Below, piece after piece: positions 17,458 through 26,674 of a DNA stretch of 64,000 bases. A program made the position numbers and the translations under genes. Position 1 is the stretch's first letter. Every line of letters starts with the position of its first letter. Under the pieces are notes generated by a model. It saw only the letters and a program-made list of their open reading frames with translations, did not search any database and was not told the DNA's origin. This stretch comes from Mediterranea massiliensis (GTDB lineage: Bacteria > Bacteroidota > Bacteroidia > Bacteroidales > Bacteroidaceae): positions 108,686 to 172,685 of the forward strand of contig SUYA01000001.1 in NCBI GenBank assembly GCA_015060695.1, in the 5' to 3' direction.

Positions 17458-18165
17458 ATGTCAAATAGCTATTTCCAATTCAAAAAATTTATTGTACATC
17501 ATGCCAATTGTGCTATGAAGGTGGGTACTGATGGGGTACTTTTAGGGGCTTGGGTGCCTCTTGATAGATATAAAGATATACTTGATGTAGGAACAGGTAC
17601 AGGATTGATAGCCTTACAGTTAGCGCAAAGAAAAGAAGATGCGCACATAGTAGCTATAGAAGTAGATGAAGAGGCTTCTAAACAAGCACAAGAGAATGTC
17701 GATTTGTCGCCATGGTCAAATCGTATAGAGGTGGTATGCCAAGACTTCTGTACCTTTGAAACAAACAGAAAATTCGATTTGATAGTTTCTAATCCTCCCT
17801 ATTTTGTGAATGCTTTACATAGTCCAGATGAGCAAAGAAATATGGCACGCCATGTCGGAAAATTGAACTACGAACAATTGTTTTCACGAGCCACTTTATT
17901 ACTTCATCAGCAAGGAGCGTTGGCCTTGATTATACCTGCTCAAGTTGAGAAATTGGTAATGGATACGGCATGGAAATATGGGTTTTCTCCTCAAAGAATT
18001 CTGCGAGTCTATTCTAAACCAGGAAAAACTTGTAACCGGTTGTTGATAATCTTTTCTGTTACAGAATCTTTATGTGTTAATGAAGAATTATGTATTCGTC
18101 AGAAAGATGATTCGTATACCTCAGAATACAAGGAAATGACGGCTGATTTTTATCTGCATTTTTAA
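17458..18165 (+). CDS. trmN6: tRNA1(Val) adenine-37 N6-methyltransferase
   Basis: 235 residues from MSNSYFQFKKFIVHH. The N-terminal FQFKKFIVHHANCAMKVGTDGVLLGAW is the hallmark of the YfiC/TrmN6 family; the SAM site is DVGTGTGLIALQLA, and the N6-adenine catalytic motif NPPY is in IVSNPPYFVNAL near residue 110. It methylates A37 of tRNA-Val with cmo5UAC. It is divergent from lon with about 120 bases between the coding starts. It is slightly more AT-rich than the lon operon but otherwise ordinary. Confidence 0.9.
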   Translation: MSNSYFQFKKFIVHHANCAMKVGTDGVLLGAWVPLDRYKDILDVGTGTGLIALQLAQRKEDAHIVAIEVDEEASKQAQENVDLSPWSNRIEVVCQDFCTFETNRKFDLIVSNPPYFVNALHSPDEQRNMARHVGKLNYEQLFSRATLLLHQQGALALIIPAQVEKLVMDTAWKYGFSPQRILRVYSKPGKTCNRLLIIFSVTESLCVNEELCIRQKDDSYTSEYKEMTADFYLHF

Positions 18166-18228
18166 ATAAAATGCAATTATTTACATAAAAACGTACTATA
18201 TTACATAATTTTAAGCTGAAAAAGATAC

Positions 18229-18236
18229 TATATTTG
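18229..18236 (+). promoter_or_regulatory. -7 box of the PL11-GH42 unit
   Basis: TATATTTG lies 30 bases before the lyase ATG. No sensor or regulator gene adjoins the unit. Confidence 0.55.
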
Positions 18237-18266
18237 TAGCAATACATATTATAAAAAGTAGTTACC

Positions 18267-20222
18267 ATGAAAAAAAGATTTATTGGATGTGCCCTTGCTT
18301 TGGTTATAAGCTTGGGAATGGTTGTAGAAGCTCAACCAAAATACAATTTCAATGAGATGAAACGTGAAAAGTTAGGCCGTGGCGTAATAGCCGTTAGGCA
18401 AGATGCAAACAAAGTGGCGATATCATGGAGATATCTCTCTTCAGATCCTATGCAGACGGAATTTAATCTTTATCGTGATGGAGAAAAAATAGCGATGATA
18501 GATTCAGGCAAGGCTACTTTCTACACAGATCATTATTCGGGAAATGCATCAGCTGAATATACCGTAAAACCAGTCGTGAATGGTAAAGAGATGGAAAATG
18601 GGGCTGGAAGTTATTTATTGCCAGGAAACGCTCCTCATGGTTTTTTGAATATTCCTTTAGATAAGCCGGCTGATGGAGTAACCCCTGCTGGAGATACATA
18701 CTCTTATACTCCAAATGATGCTTCAATAGGAGATGTAGATGGGGATGGAAATTATGAAATAATTTTAAAATGGGATCCTACTAATGCTCACGATAATGCC
18801 CATGATGGCTATACTGGTAATGTGTATTTTGATTGCTATCGGTTGAATGGAGAAAAATTATGGCGCATTGACATGGGGCATAATGTACGTGCTGGAGCAC
18901 ACTATACACAATTTATGGTATTCGATTTAGATGGAGATGGAAGTGCTGAAGTAGTGATGAAAACTTCAGACGGTACCGTTGATGGAATGGGAAACGTAAT
19001 AGGTGATGCAACAGCAGATTACCGAGAAAAAGGGAAGGAGTTTACACCCGAACAAATAGAAGCTATGAAAAATGATCCTCGCCGAAAAGGAAGACCACTT
19101 CCCGCCAATTATAAACCGACTCCTTCTAATCAAGGACGTATATTGATAGGGAATGAATATCTGACTATTTTTAATGGACGTACAGGAAAGGCTATGCAAA
19201 CCATAGATTATATACCACAACGTGGTAATTTAATGGACTGGGGAGATAATCGGGCCAATCGAAGTGACAGATATTTGGCGGCTATTGCTTATTTGGACGG
19301 AATTCATCCAAGTGTAATAATGTGTAGAGGATATTATACCCGTGCTGTGTTGGCAGCTTTCGATTGGGATGGAAAGAAATTGACTAATCGTTGGACTTTT
19401 GATAGCGCACAACCCGGTTGGGAAGATTGGTCAGGACAAGGTAATCATAATCTTCGTGTAGGTGATGTAGATGGAGATGGTTGTGATGAAATCATATATG
19501 GTTCGTGTGCCATTGATAACAATGGAAAGGGACTTTATTCTACCCGTATGGGACATGGTGATGCTATGCATCTTACTCAATTTGATCCTGCCGACCCCAA
19601 ACTTCAAGTATGGTGTTGTCATGAAAATCGCAAAGATGGTTCTTCTTTCCGAGAAGCTGCTACCGGAAAGGTGATATATCAAATACCCGATAAGAGTGAT
19701 GTGGGTCGATGCATGGCTGCTGACATAGATCCGACAAATTATGGAGTAGAGATGTGGTCGTTGGCTTCGGGAGGCTTACGGAATTTAAAAGGAGAAGTCA
19801 TAGCTTCTGATGTATCCGGATTATCTTATAATATGGCCGTTTGGTGGGATGGAGACCTTTCACGCGAATTGCTTGATAAGAATTTCATCAGTAAATATAA
19901 TCCGCAAAGTAAGGCTTGTGAAAACATTATGATATTTGAGGGATGTGTATCGAATAATAGTAGTAAAAGTACACCGGCCGTGCAAGGAGATTTAGTGGGA
20001 GATTGGCGCGAAGAGGTGCTTCTTAGAACGAAAGACAATTCGTCGCTTCGCTTGTATATCACTACAATACCTACGGATTATCGTTTCCATACTTTCTTGG
20101 AAGATCCGGTATATCGCATCAGTATTGCTACTCAGAATGTGGCATACAATCAACCAACACAACCGGGATTTTATATTGGAAGTGACATAAAAGGTGAATT
20201 CCGTGGAATGATAATTAAATAA
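18267..20222 (+). CDS. Rhamnogalacturonan lyase, PL11
   Basis: 651 residues with a signal peptide (to about residue 22). Residues 28-115 form a fibronectin-like domain opening with REKLGRGVIAVR. The rest is the eight-bladed PL11 propeller with repeated calcium loops: DVDGDGN near 156, DLDGDGS near 220 and DVDGDGC near 400. It cleaves the rhamnose-galacturonate backbone of rhamnogalacturonan-I by beta-elimination, like YesW/YesX. No lipobox is present, so it is periplasmic or released. The next gene, a GH42 beta-galactosidase, follows 27 bases later and would trim galactan side chains or oligosaccharides of the same polymer. Confidence 0.92.
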   Translation: MKKRFIGCALALVISLGMVVEAQPKYNFNEMKREKLGRGVIAVRQDANKVAISWRYLSSDPMQTEFNLYRDGEKIAMIDSGKATFYTDHYSGNASAEYTVKPVVNGKEMENGAGSYLLPGNAPHGFLNIPLDKPADGVTPAGDTYSYTPNDASIGDVDGDGNYEIILKWDPTNAHDNAHDGYTGNVYFDCYRLNGEKLWRIDMGHNVRAGAHYTQFMVFDLDGDGSAEVVMKTSDGTVDGMGNVIGDATADYREKGKEFTPEQIEAMKNDPRRKGRPLPANYKPTPSNQGRILIGNEYLTIFNGRTGKAMQTIDYIPQRGNLMDWGDNRANRSDRYLAAIAYLDGIHPSVIMCRGYYTRAVLAAFDWDGKKLTNRWTFDSAQPGWEDWSGQGNHNLRVGDVDGDGCDEIIYGSCAIDNNGKGLYSTRMGHGDAMHLTQFDPADPKLQVWCCHENRKDGSSFREAATGKVIYQIPDKSDVGRCMAADIDPTNYGVEMWSLASGGLRNLKGEVIASDVSGLSYNMAVWWDGDLSRELLDKNFISKYNPQSKACENIMIFEGCVSNNSSKSTPAVQGDLVGDWREEVLLRTKDNSSLRLYITTIPTDYRFHTFLEDPVYRISIATQNVAYNQPTQPGFYIGSDIKGEFRGMIIK

Positions 20223-20249
20223 ATGTATCAGATAAAAATTCTTTTTTGT

Positions 20250-22325
20250 ATGAAGAAAATTGTTTTAACTCTTTTGTTTGCCATAATAGTAATTTCAGGT
20301 CAGGGACAAACTCATTCGTGGTTTTCAGATAAGCATCTAACCTTGACAGGTGTTTATTATTATCCGGAACATTGGGATGAAAGTCAATGGGAGCGTGATT
20401 TTAAAAAAATGCACGAATTGGGCTTTGAGTTTACTCATTTTGCTGAATTTGCTTGGGCACAATTGGAACCTGAAGAAGGTCGATATGATTTCGCTTGGTT
20501 GGATAGAGCTGTTGCATTGGCCGCTAAGTACGATTTAAAAGTAGTGATGTGTACTTCAACGGCTACACCTCCTGTTTGGTTAACACGAAAGTATCCAGAA
20601 ATACTTATCAAACAGGAAGATGGTACGATACTTGATCACGGTGCCCGTCAACATGCATCTTTCGCATCTCCTCTGTATCGTAAATTATCTTATCGAATGA
20701 TAGAAAAATTAGCACAACATTATGGAAATGACAAACGTATTGTAGGTTGGCAACTTGATAACGAACCAGCCGTACAATGGGATTATAATCCTGCGGCTGA
20801 ATTAGCATTTCGAGATTTCCTTCGTGACAAATATGCCAACGATATAGAATCATTGAATAAAGCATGGGGTACTGCTTTTTGGAGTGAAGTTTATTCGTCG
20901 TTTGATGAAATTACATTACCTAAACATGCACAGATGTTTATGAATCATCATCAAATTCTGGATTATCGTAGGTTTGCGGCATCACAGACCAATGATTTCT
21001 TGAATGAACAAGCTCTTCTAATTAAAAAATATGCAATTAATCAATGGGTGACTACTAATTATATACCCAATTACGATGAAGGACACATAGGTGGTACACC
21101 AGCACTTGATTTTCAAAGCTATACACGCTATATGGTGTATGGTGACAATGAGGGTATTGGTCGACGTGGCTATCGAGTAGGAAATCCGTTGCGTATTGCT
21201 ATGGCTAACGACTTCTTTCGCCCTATACAAGGAACATATGGTGTCATGGAATTACAACCTGGCCAAGTAAATTGGGGAGGCATCAATCCACAACCTCTTC
21301 CGGGTGCTGTTCGTTTGTGGTTGTGGAGTGTTTATGCCGGAGGTAGTGATTTTATTTGTACTTATCGCTATAGGCAACCTCTTTATGGTACAGAACAATA
21401 TCATTATGGTATAGTAGGAACTGATGGTGTTACAGTTACACCCGGTGGATATGAATATGCTACTTTTATCAAGGAGATAGCACAGATACGTCGTCATTAT
21501 GAACCACGCGAAACCAAACCGGCAGATTATTTGAAACGTCGTACGGCCATCCTACATAATCATGAAAATCATTGGAGCATCAGCCGACAGAAACAAAACC
21601 GTACTTGGGATACTTTTGCTCATTTGGACAAATATTATCGTACATTAAAATCCTATGGAGCACCGGTAGATTTTATTAATGAAACCAAAGATTTCAATGA
21701 ATATCCGATACTTATAGCTCCGGCTTATCAATTGGCTGATGAAGATTTGGTTGCTCGTTGGAAAGAATATGTAGAACAAGGCGGAAATTTGGTGCTTACT
21801 TGTCGTACAGCACAAAAAGACCGTTACGGCCGATTACCTGAAATGCCGTTTGGAAATATGCTACAACCTCTTACAGGCAACAAACTCGATTTTTATGACT
21901 TACTATTACCGGATGAAGAACCGGGTAAAGTATTGATGGATGGTGAAACACATACTTGGCATACATGGGGTGAAATGCTGACACCGGCAGAAGATGCCGA
22001 AGTTTGGGGACATTATACGGATGAATACTATGAAGGTGCACCGGCTGTAACTTTCCGTAAAATAGGTAAAGGTAGTGTCACATATATTGGAGTTGATAGC
22101 CACAAAGGTACATTGGAGCGCAAGGTGCTCGATAAACTTTATGCTCGTTTGGGCATTGAAGTTATGAATCTACCTTATGGAGTAACAATGGAATATCGCA
22201 ACGGTATGGGTATTGTACTAAATTATAGTGACAGGCCATATACATTCGAATTACCCAAGGGAAGTAAGGTTCTTATTGGTACCCCTGAAATACCTACGGC
22301 TGGTGTATTAGTATTTAAATATTAA
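20250..22325 (+). CDS. Beta-galactosidase, GH42
   Basis: 691 residues from MKKIVLTLLF (20250), with a signal peptide; nine in-frame codons upstream are unlikely to be used. The TIM barrel begins LTGVYYYPEHWDESQWERD. The likely acid/base is Glu-172 in GWQLDNEP and the nucleophile Glu-334 in MELQPGQVNWG. A trimerisation-type Rossmann domain follows (DFINETKDFNEYPILIAPA), then a short C-terminal beta domain. GH42 enzymes remove terminal galactose; beside a PL11 lyase the target is probably beta-galactan on rhamnogalacturonan-I. No terminator is visible before the tRNA-Pro promoter. Confidence 0.92.
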   Translation: MKKIVLTLLFAIIVISGQGQTHSWFSDKHLTLTGVYYYPEHWDESQWERDFKKMHELGFEFTHFAEFAWAQLEPEEGRYDFAWLDRAVALAAKYDLKVVMCTSTATPPVWLTRKYPEILIKQEDGTILDHGARQHASFASPLYRKLSYRMIEKLAQHYGNDKRIVGWQLDNEPAVQWDYNPAAELAFRDFLRDKYANDIESLNKAWGTAFWSEVYSSFDEITLPKHAQMFMNHHQILDYRRFAASQTNDFLNEQALLIKKYAINQWVTTNYIPNYDEGHIGGTPALDFQSYTRYMVYGDNEGIGRRGYRVGNPLRIAMANDFFRPIQGTYGVMELQPGQVNWGGINPQPLPGAVRLWLWSVYAGGSDFICTYRYRQPLYGTEQYHYGIVGTDGVTVTPGGYEYATFIKEIAQIRRHYEPRETKPADYLKRRTAILHNHENHWSISRQKQNRTWDTFAHLDKYYRTLKSYGAPVDFINETKDFNEYPILIAPAYQLADEDLVARWKEYVEQGGNLVLTCRTAQKDRYGRLPEMPFGNMLQPLTGNKLDFYDLLLPDEEPGKVLMDGETHTWHTWGEMLTPAEDAEVWGHYTDEYYEGAPAVTFRKIGKGSVTYIGVDSHKGTLERKVLDKLYARLGIEVMNLPYGVTMEYRNGMGIVLNYSDRPYTFELPKGSKVLIGTPEIPTAGVLVFKY

Positions 22326-22341
22326 AAAATAAAGGAAATCA

Positions 22342-22372
22342 TTTGCTGATTAAAAAAAATACGCTAACTTTG
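22342..22372 (+). promoter_or_regulatory. Promoter of tRNA-Pro
   Basis: TTTG at 22342-22345, 19 bases, then TAACTTTG at 22365-22372: a perfect match to the Bacteroides consensus, about 27 bases before the tRNA. Confidence 0.8.
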
Positions 22373-22398
22373 CACCCGCTTTCAATAAAGAAAGTATT

Positions 22399-22473
22399 CG
22401 GGGTGTAGCGCAGTCCGGTTAGCGCACCTGCTTTGGGAGCAGGGGGTCGTGGGTTCGAATCCCGCTACCCCGA
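22399..22473 (+). tRNA. tRNA-Pro (anticodon TGG)
   Basis: Acceptor CGGGGTG pairs with TACCCCG; D arm GCGC/GCGC; anticodon stem CCTGC/GCAGG around loop TTTGGGA, giving TGG; T arm CGTGGGTTCGAATCCCG. The discriminator is A and CCA is not encoded. Confidence 0.97.
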
Positions 22474-22482
22474 CATAAAAAG

Positions 22483-22519
22483 AATCAGATAGTAATGAGA
22501 GTTACTATCTGATTTTTTT
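22483..22519 (+). terminator. Terminator of tRNA-Pro
   Basis: AATCAGATAGTAA (22483-22495) and its exact complement (22502-22514) followed by a T-run. Confidence 0.85.
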
Positions 22520-22629
22520 ATATAAATAGTTTAGTTGTGTTTGTATTGTTTAAAGTATCTGTTTGTCGATAAAAACTTCTTATTTGTCTATAAGGCTTCA
22601 TTCTTGTTTTATTATAAGAAATAAATAAG

Positions 22630-22748
22630 TAATTTTGTAGCGCATTAAAATTAATACATAGTTAGAAACAACACAAACAGAATAATTAATATAGTTTTTT
22701 ATGGCTTAATAGAAATGAGGAGCAGATTTTTCTGCTCCTCATGATTTT
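22630..22748 (+). ncRNA. Candidate small RNA (orphan promoter plus terminator)
   Basis: TAATTTTG at 22630-22637 is a -7 box; CTTG lies at 22603-22606, at a somewhat long 23-base spacing. About 80 bases downstream is a perfect 12-bp hairpin (22715-22726 with 22731-22742, loop TTTT) followed by GATTTTA. No ORF lies between. The predicted transcript is about 105 bases (about 22643-22748). The 22520-22832 gap holds nothing else but the minus-strand terminator at 22762-22795. Confidence 0.4.
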
Positions 22749-22761
22749 ATATAGGGTTCAT

Positions 22762-22795
22762 AAAAATAAAGCCCTGCCCGAAAAAAGGCAAGGCT
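22762..22795 (-). terminator. Terminator of the OPT-esterase-amidase operon
   Basis: On the minus strand AGCCTTGCC pairs with GGCAGGGCT (one G-T pair) and is followed by TTATTTTTAT. Confidence 0.7.
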
Positions 22796-22832
22796 GATAG
22801 GGGAAGTTCTTGTTGTGTTATAGATTTTAATA

Positions 22833-23612
22833 TTATTGAGCCTTTACACGGAGTACGCGAATACCTGTCCAGTTTTCGCTTGAGGCCATCATTTGTGATA
22901 ATGATACTTTTGAAATCATAACTTTCTTGTCTTTATATGAGGCATGGAGCAACGAAAGCTTACCATCGGCGTAGAAAGCAATGCCCAAATGAGAAACATC
23001 TAAACCGGGAATGTTAGTAGTTAAGCAGATGATGTCGCCACTCTTTATCCATGAACGACCGGTATGAGGGAGCTCTTCTTTAGGGATGTAATGAAACTCT
23101 GTATCGGACAATTCTTTTTCAATAGCTTTCATCTTTGCTACATTTTCAGGAGAGTTAGCCAAATGTTTATAAAGATGGGGATGTGTAGTCATATAGTTAA
23201 GGTTTACTTTCATGGTAAAGGATGAGTGGATGGCAGTTATATCTTCCAAAAAACCCATCTTGATACTATTTTTTACCCATTCGGTAATGTAATGTAGTCG
23301 TGAGGTATAACCGTCTATTTTACCGTTTCGGTATCGGATGCACATCAACTTATCAGCAAAGTCGGTTTCTGAAATGTCATTATCTATAATAGGAGTCAAG
23401 GACATAGCCATGACATATTCAACGAGTGTGGTACAATCTACTTCATCACAATTAATAACTAATTGTTCAGTATCATTTACTTCCAAAGTATGTGCCACAT
23501 AGGGTACATCCAAAAAGTCGATGGCATGATTGACCATACGCATCTCGTTGGTTTGTGCCCAAAGAGCTGATGTATAATATAAGAGAAGTGTAATACAGAA
23601 TAATTTTTTCAT
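22833..23612 (-). CDS. DUF1460 NlpC/P60-like amidase
   Basis: About 259 residues from MKKLFCITLLLYY (an alternative Met is four codons earlier), with a signal peptide. It belongs to DUF1460, annotated as N-acetylmuramoyl-L-alanine-amidase-like with a papain/NlpC fold. The catalytic Cys is in VDCTTLVEYV and the His in DVSHLGIAF near residue 215. It probably cuts peptidoglycan peptides in the periplasm. It is the last of three close genes on the minus strand (OPT transporter, esterase, this), spaced about 20-40 bases, suggesting a peptide or muropeptide salvage operon. Confidence 0.85.
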   Translation of the reverse strand: MKKLFCITLLLYYTSALWAQTNEMRMVNHAIDFLDVPYVAHTLEVNDTEQLVINCDEVDCTTLVEYVMAMSLTPIIDNDISETDFADKLMCIRYRNGKIDGYTSRLHYITEWVKNSIKMGFLEDITAIHSSFTMKVNLNYMTTHPHLYKHLANSPENVAKMKAIEKELSDTEFHYIPKEELPHTGRSWIKSGDIICLTTNIPGLDVSHLGIAFYADGKLSLLHASYKDKKVMISKVSLSQMMASSENWTGIRVLRVKAQ

Positions 23613-23654
23613 TGTTTTATTCATATTCTATTGTTTTGTATGTTTATATGTGTT

Positions 23655-24524
23655 TTATTTGTTGATTTCCCGTAACCATTTTTCCAATTCTCCTGTCCAT
23701 TGGCGTTTGTATGCGAAGTTATCTCGAAAACCCCAACCATGTCCTCCAATAGGATAAATGTGCATGGTGGCAGAAACACCTTTTTCTCTCAAAGCCAAGA
23801 AGTAGTTAATACTATTCAATGGAATTACTGCATTGTCGTCGGCTGAAAGCATTATGAAAGCTTGTGGTGTACGTTCGGTTACTTGTTTTTCCAAACAATA
23901 CTTTTGTTCAAGTTCTGTAGTCGCTTCTTTTGTAATCAGATTGGTACGACTACCCATGTGGGTAATACCTTCTTGCATAGAGATTACCGGATAGAATAGT
24001 ATTTGGAAATCGGGATGTGTCTCTACACTACTATGCAATGTAGCTAACGAGGCAGCTAAGTGGCCACCTGCTGATGACCCCATGATACCCACTTTTTGTG
24101 GATTCACTTTCCACTCGGTGGCATGTTTACGAACTAAGCGGATAGCTTGTTCTGCATCCGAAAGAGGCACTTCGCAATGTCCGTTAGGCATACGGTATTT
24201 CAATACAATATAAGTAATGCCTTGTGCATTGAACCAATCGGCCATATCGTGGCCCTCGTGATTCATGGCAAGTCGTGCATAGCCTCCTCCTGGACATGCA
24301 ATTACTGCCATACCGTTGGGGTTTTTAGCTTGATAAACGGTAATGGATGGGTTGACTACATTGGCTACACGACCGCCTTCCAAATCTTCTTCTGGAGCAG
24401 TAAGCCCATTGCTATTAGGAGTGCCGTTAGGCCATAGTAACATTTCTATGGGTTTTTGGGCATGTAAAATGGTTGCTAATAGCAGCGATATGACGAATGT
24501 AATTTTTCTCATAGTAGTTTTCAA
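23655..24524 (-). CDS. Secreted alpha/beta-hydrolase (BD-FAE-like esterase)
   Basis: 289 residues with signal peptide. The oxyanion region is CPGGGYARLAMNHEG, the nucleophile elbow GSSAGGH near residue 150, the acid probably Asp in SADDNAVIP and the His in IGGHGWGF at the C-terminus: a complete triad. This layout fits the bifunctional feruloyl/acetyl-xylan esterase group and acetyl esterases generally. The substrate is not evident. It lies 21 bases downstream of the OPT transporter stop and 42 bases before the DUF1460 amidase, so deacylation of a cell-wall or glycan product is one option; inference only. Confidence 0.85.
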   Translation of the reverse strand: MKTTMRKITFVISLLLATILHAQKPIEMLLWPNGTPNSNGLTAPEEDLEGGRVANVVNPSITVYQAKNPNGMAVIACPGGGYARLAMNHEGHDMADWFNAQGITYIVLKYRMPNGHCEVPLSDAEQAIRLVRKHATEWKVNPQKVGIMGSSAGGHLAASLATLHSSVETHPDFQILFYPVISMQEGITHMGSRTNLITKEATTELEQKYCLEKQVTERTPQAFIMLSADDNAVIPLNSINYFLALREKGVSATMHIYPIGGHGWGFRDNFAYKRQWTGELEKWLREINK

Positions 24525-24545
24525 TTATATAATGTTATTTATATC

Positions 24546-26528
24546 TTATTTTTTCAATGATGCTTTTACGAAGTATAGGATGAGTAGGGCATAAGCTATC
24601 AAAGCCATCAGTTCGGAAAGCGAATTGTTGAGCCAAGCTTCATTTACTAAATTAATGCCTCCAAATCGCATGGCAGCGCTAACAACTCCCATCAATGCAC
24701 CACCTGCAATGAAGCCCGATGCTAATAACGTACCTTTTTCACCACGAGCTGCATTGAGTTTAGGATCTTTCGAGCGGGTAGTGACATACCAATTAATGGC
24801 TCCACCTACTACCAACGGTACATTTAATTCTAACGGGATAAACATACCTAACGCAAAGGCCAAGGCTGGTATTTTGCATAAGGTAAGTATAATAGCAAGC
24901 ACAGCACCGATTCCATAGAGCAGCCACGGGGCACCCACACCGCTCATTAGCGGTTCAATAACAGCAGCCATAGCATTAGCTTGTGGTGCGGCCAATTCAC
25001 CACTGGTAAATCCGTATGTTTCATTTAATACAATCATTACTCCACCTACGGTTGCGGCAGAAACAATAGTACCGAGAAATTTCCAAATTTCTTGTTTGGC
25101 AGGTGTGGTTCCCAACCAATAACCAATCTTTAAGTCAGTGATGAAACCACCGGCCATGGAAAGAGCAGTACATACAACGCCACCCATAACAAGGGCTGCT
25201 ACCATACCTCCAGGACCTTTTAAACCTACGGCTACCATCACTACAGAGGCTAAAATTAGAGTCATCAGTGTCATACCTGAAACTGGGTTGGTGCCGACAA
25301 TGGCAATGGCATTGGCTGCTACTGTAGTAAAGAGGAAAGCAATTCCTGCTACTAACAAGATACCTACTACAGTATGTATAAAGTTGCCTTGCATTACGTC
25401 GAAGTAGAAGAATAGAGTGACCATTGCCAATGTGACAAGTGACCCAATAGCTATAATCTTCATGGAGATGTCTCGTTGAGTGCGTTTTACTTCAACTGTA
25501 GCTTTGTTTTTACCACCCATCTCTTTGGCTGCTAAACCAACGGCTCCTTTGATAATGCCCCATGATTTGATAATGCCAATCACTCCTGCCATTGCGATAC
25601 CACCAATACCGATGCTTTTGGCATAATATTTGAAGATTTCTTCGGGTGACATTTGTCCGACGGCAGTTGTTACTTCCGGATTCCATTGATTGAGTACGCT
25701 GTCACCCCATATCAGTGATATACCGGGGATGATTATCCACCATACGGCTAACGAGCCAGCGCAAATGATGGAGGCGTATTTTAATCCAACAATATATCCT
25801 AAACCAAGTACTGCGGCGCCGGTATTTACCTTGAATACTAATTTTGCCTTGTCGGCCAATGCTTCGCCCCAGGCACAAACTCTGGTAGTGAAGTTTTCGT
25901 TCCACCAACCGAATGTGGCAACTATAAAGTCGTATAGTCCACCTACCAAACCGGCTATCAACAACGGCTTGGCTTGACTACCGCCTTTTTCGCCCGATAC
26001 TAATACTTGGGTAGTCGCTGTAGCTTCGGGAAAGGGGTACTTGCCGTGCATGTCGCTAACAAAGTATTTGCGGAAAGGAATTAAGAAAAGAATGCCTAAT
26101 ATGCCGCCCAACAATGAACTGACAAATACCTGGGTGAAGGTCACGGTTAGTTCGTCATACTTTTCTTGCAAAATGTAGAGGGCGGGAAGAGTGAAAATTG
26201 CTCCGGCTACGATGACGCCCGAACTTGCTCCGATGGACTGTATGATGACATTTTCACCCAAAGCATTCTTGCGTTTGGCTGCTCCTGATACGCCAACGGC
26301 TATGATGGCAATGGGAATAGCGGCTTCGAATACTTGTCCAACTTTTAGACCCAAATAGGCTGCTGCAGCCGAAAACAAAATGGCCATACCTATCCCCCAA
26401 AGTACTGACCATACGTTAACTTCTGGATATTTTTTGTCTGGACTCATCAGGGGGGTGTATTGCTCCCCTGGTTTCAATTCGCGGAAAGCGTTTTCCGGCA
26501 AACTGACCTTTTTTTCTTCTTCTTTCAT
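24546..26528 (-). CDS. OPT-family oligopeptide transporter
   Basis: 660 residues, about 16 membrane helices, the OPT superfamily in its bacterial branch. Markers: WSVLWGIGMAILFSAAAAYL first helix, IPIAIIAVGVSGAAKRKNALGENVIIQSIGASSG, the GKYPFPEATATTQVLVSGEKGG loop, and TDLKIGYWLGTTPAKQEIWK. It imports small peptides or metal-peptide complexes with protons. It is first gene of an operon with a secreted esterase and a DUF1460 amidase, which suggests uptake of cell-wall-derived peptides. The membrane placement is certain, the substrate is not. Confidence 0.92.
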   Translation of the reverse strand: MKEEEKKVSLPENAFRELKPGEQYTPLMSPDKKYPEVNVWSVLWGIGMAILFSAAAAYLGLKVGQVFEAAIPIAIIAVGVSGAAKRKNALGENVIIQSIGASSGVIVAGAIFTLPALYILQEKYDELTVTFTQVFVSSLLGGILGILFLIPFRKYFVSDMHGKYPFPEATATTQVLVSGEKGGSQAKPLLIAGLVGGLYDFIVATFGWWNENFTTRVCAWGEALADKAKLVFKVNTGAAVLGLGYIVGLKYASIICAGSLAVWWIIIPGISLIWGDSVLNQWNPEVTTAVGQMSPEEIFKYYAKSIGIGGIAMAGVIGIIKSWGIIKGAVGLAAKEMGGKNKATVEVKRTQRDISMKIIAIGSLVTLAMVTLFFYFDVMQGNFIHTVVGILLVAGIAFLFTTVAANAIAIVGTNPVSGMTLMTLILASVVMVAVGLKGPGGMVAALVMGGVVCTALSMAGGFITDLKIGYWLGTTPAKQEIWKFLGTIVSAATVGGVMIVLNETYGFTSGELAAPQANAMAAVIEPLMSGVGAPWLLYGIGAVLAIILTLCKIPALAFALGMFIPLELNVPLVVGGAINWYVTTRSKDPKLNAARGEKGTLLASGFIAGGALMGVVSAAMRFGGINLVNEAWLNNSLSELMALIAYALLILYFVKASLKK

Positions 26529-26611
26529 GGTTATCTGTGTTTTATTATTTTTTCTATTTTTAATTTGTTTTTTATCTGAAGGATAAAATCCTTGCTTTAA
26601 GGGGTCAAAGA

Positions 26612-26646
26612 AAGCAAAAAAAAAGGAGAATTTAAAGATTCTCCTT
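26612..26646 (-). terminator. Terminator of the DUF1573 gene
   Basis: On the minus strand AAGGAGAAT pairs with ATTCTCCTT, followed by a run of ten or more Ts. Confidence 0.8.
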
Positions 26647-26674
26647 AAATAATGTGTGTTTTTTAACCAAAAAG

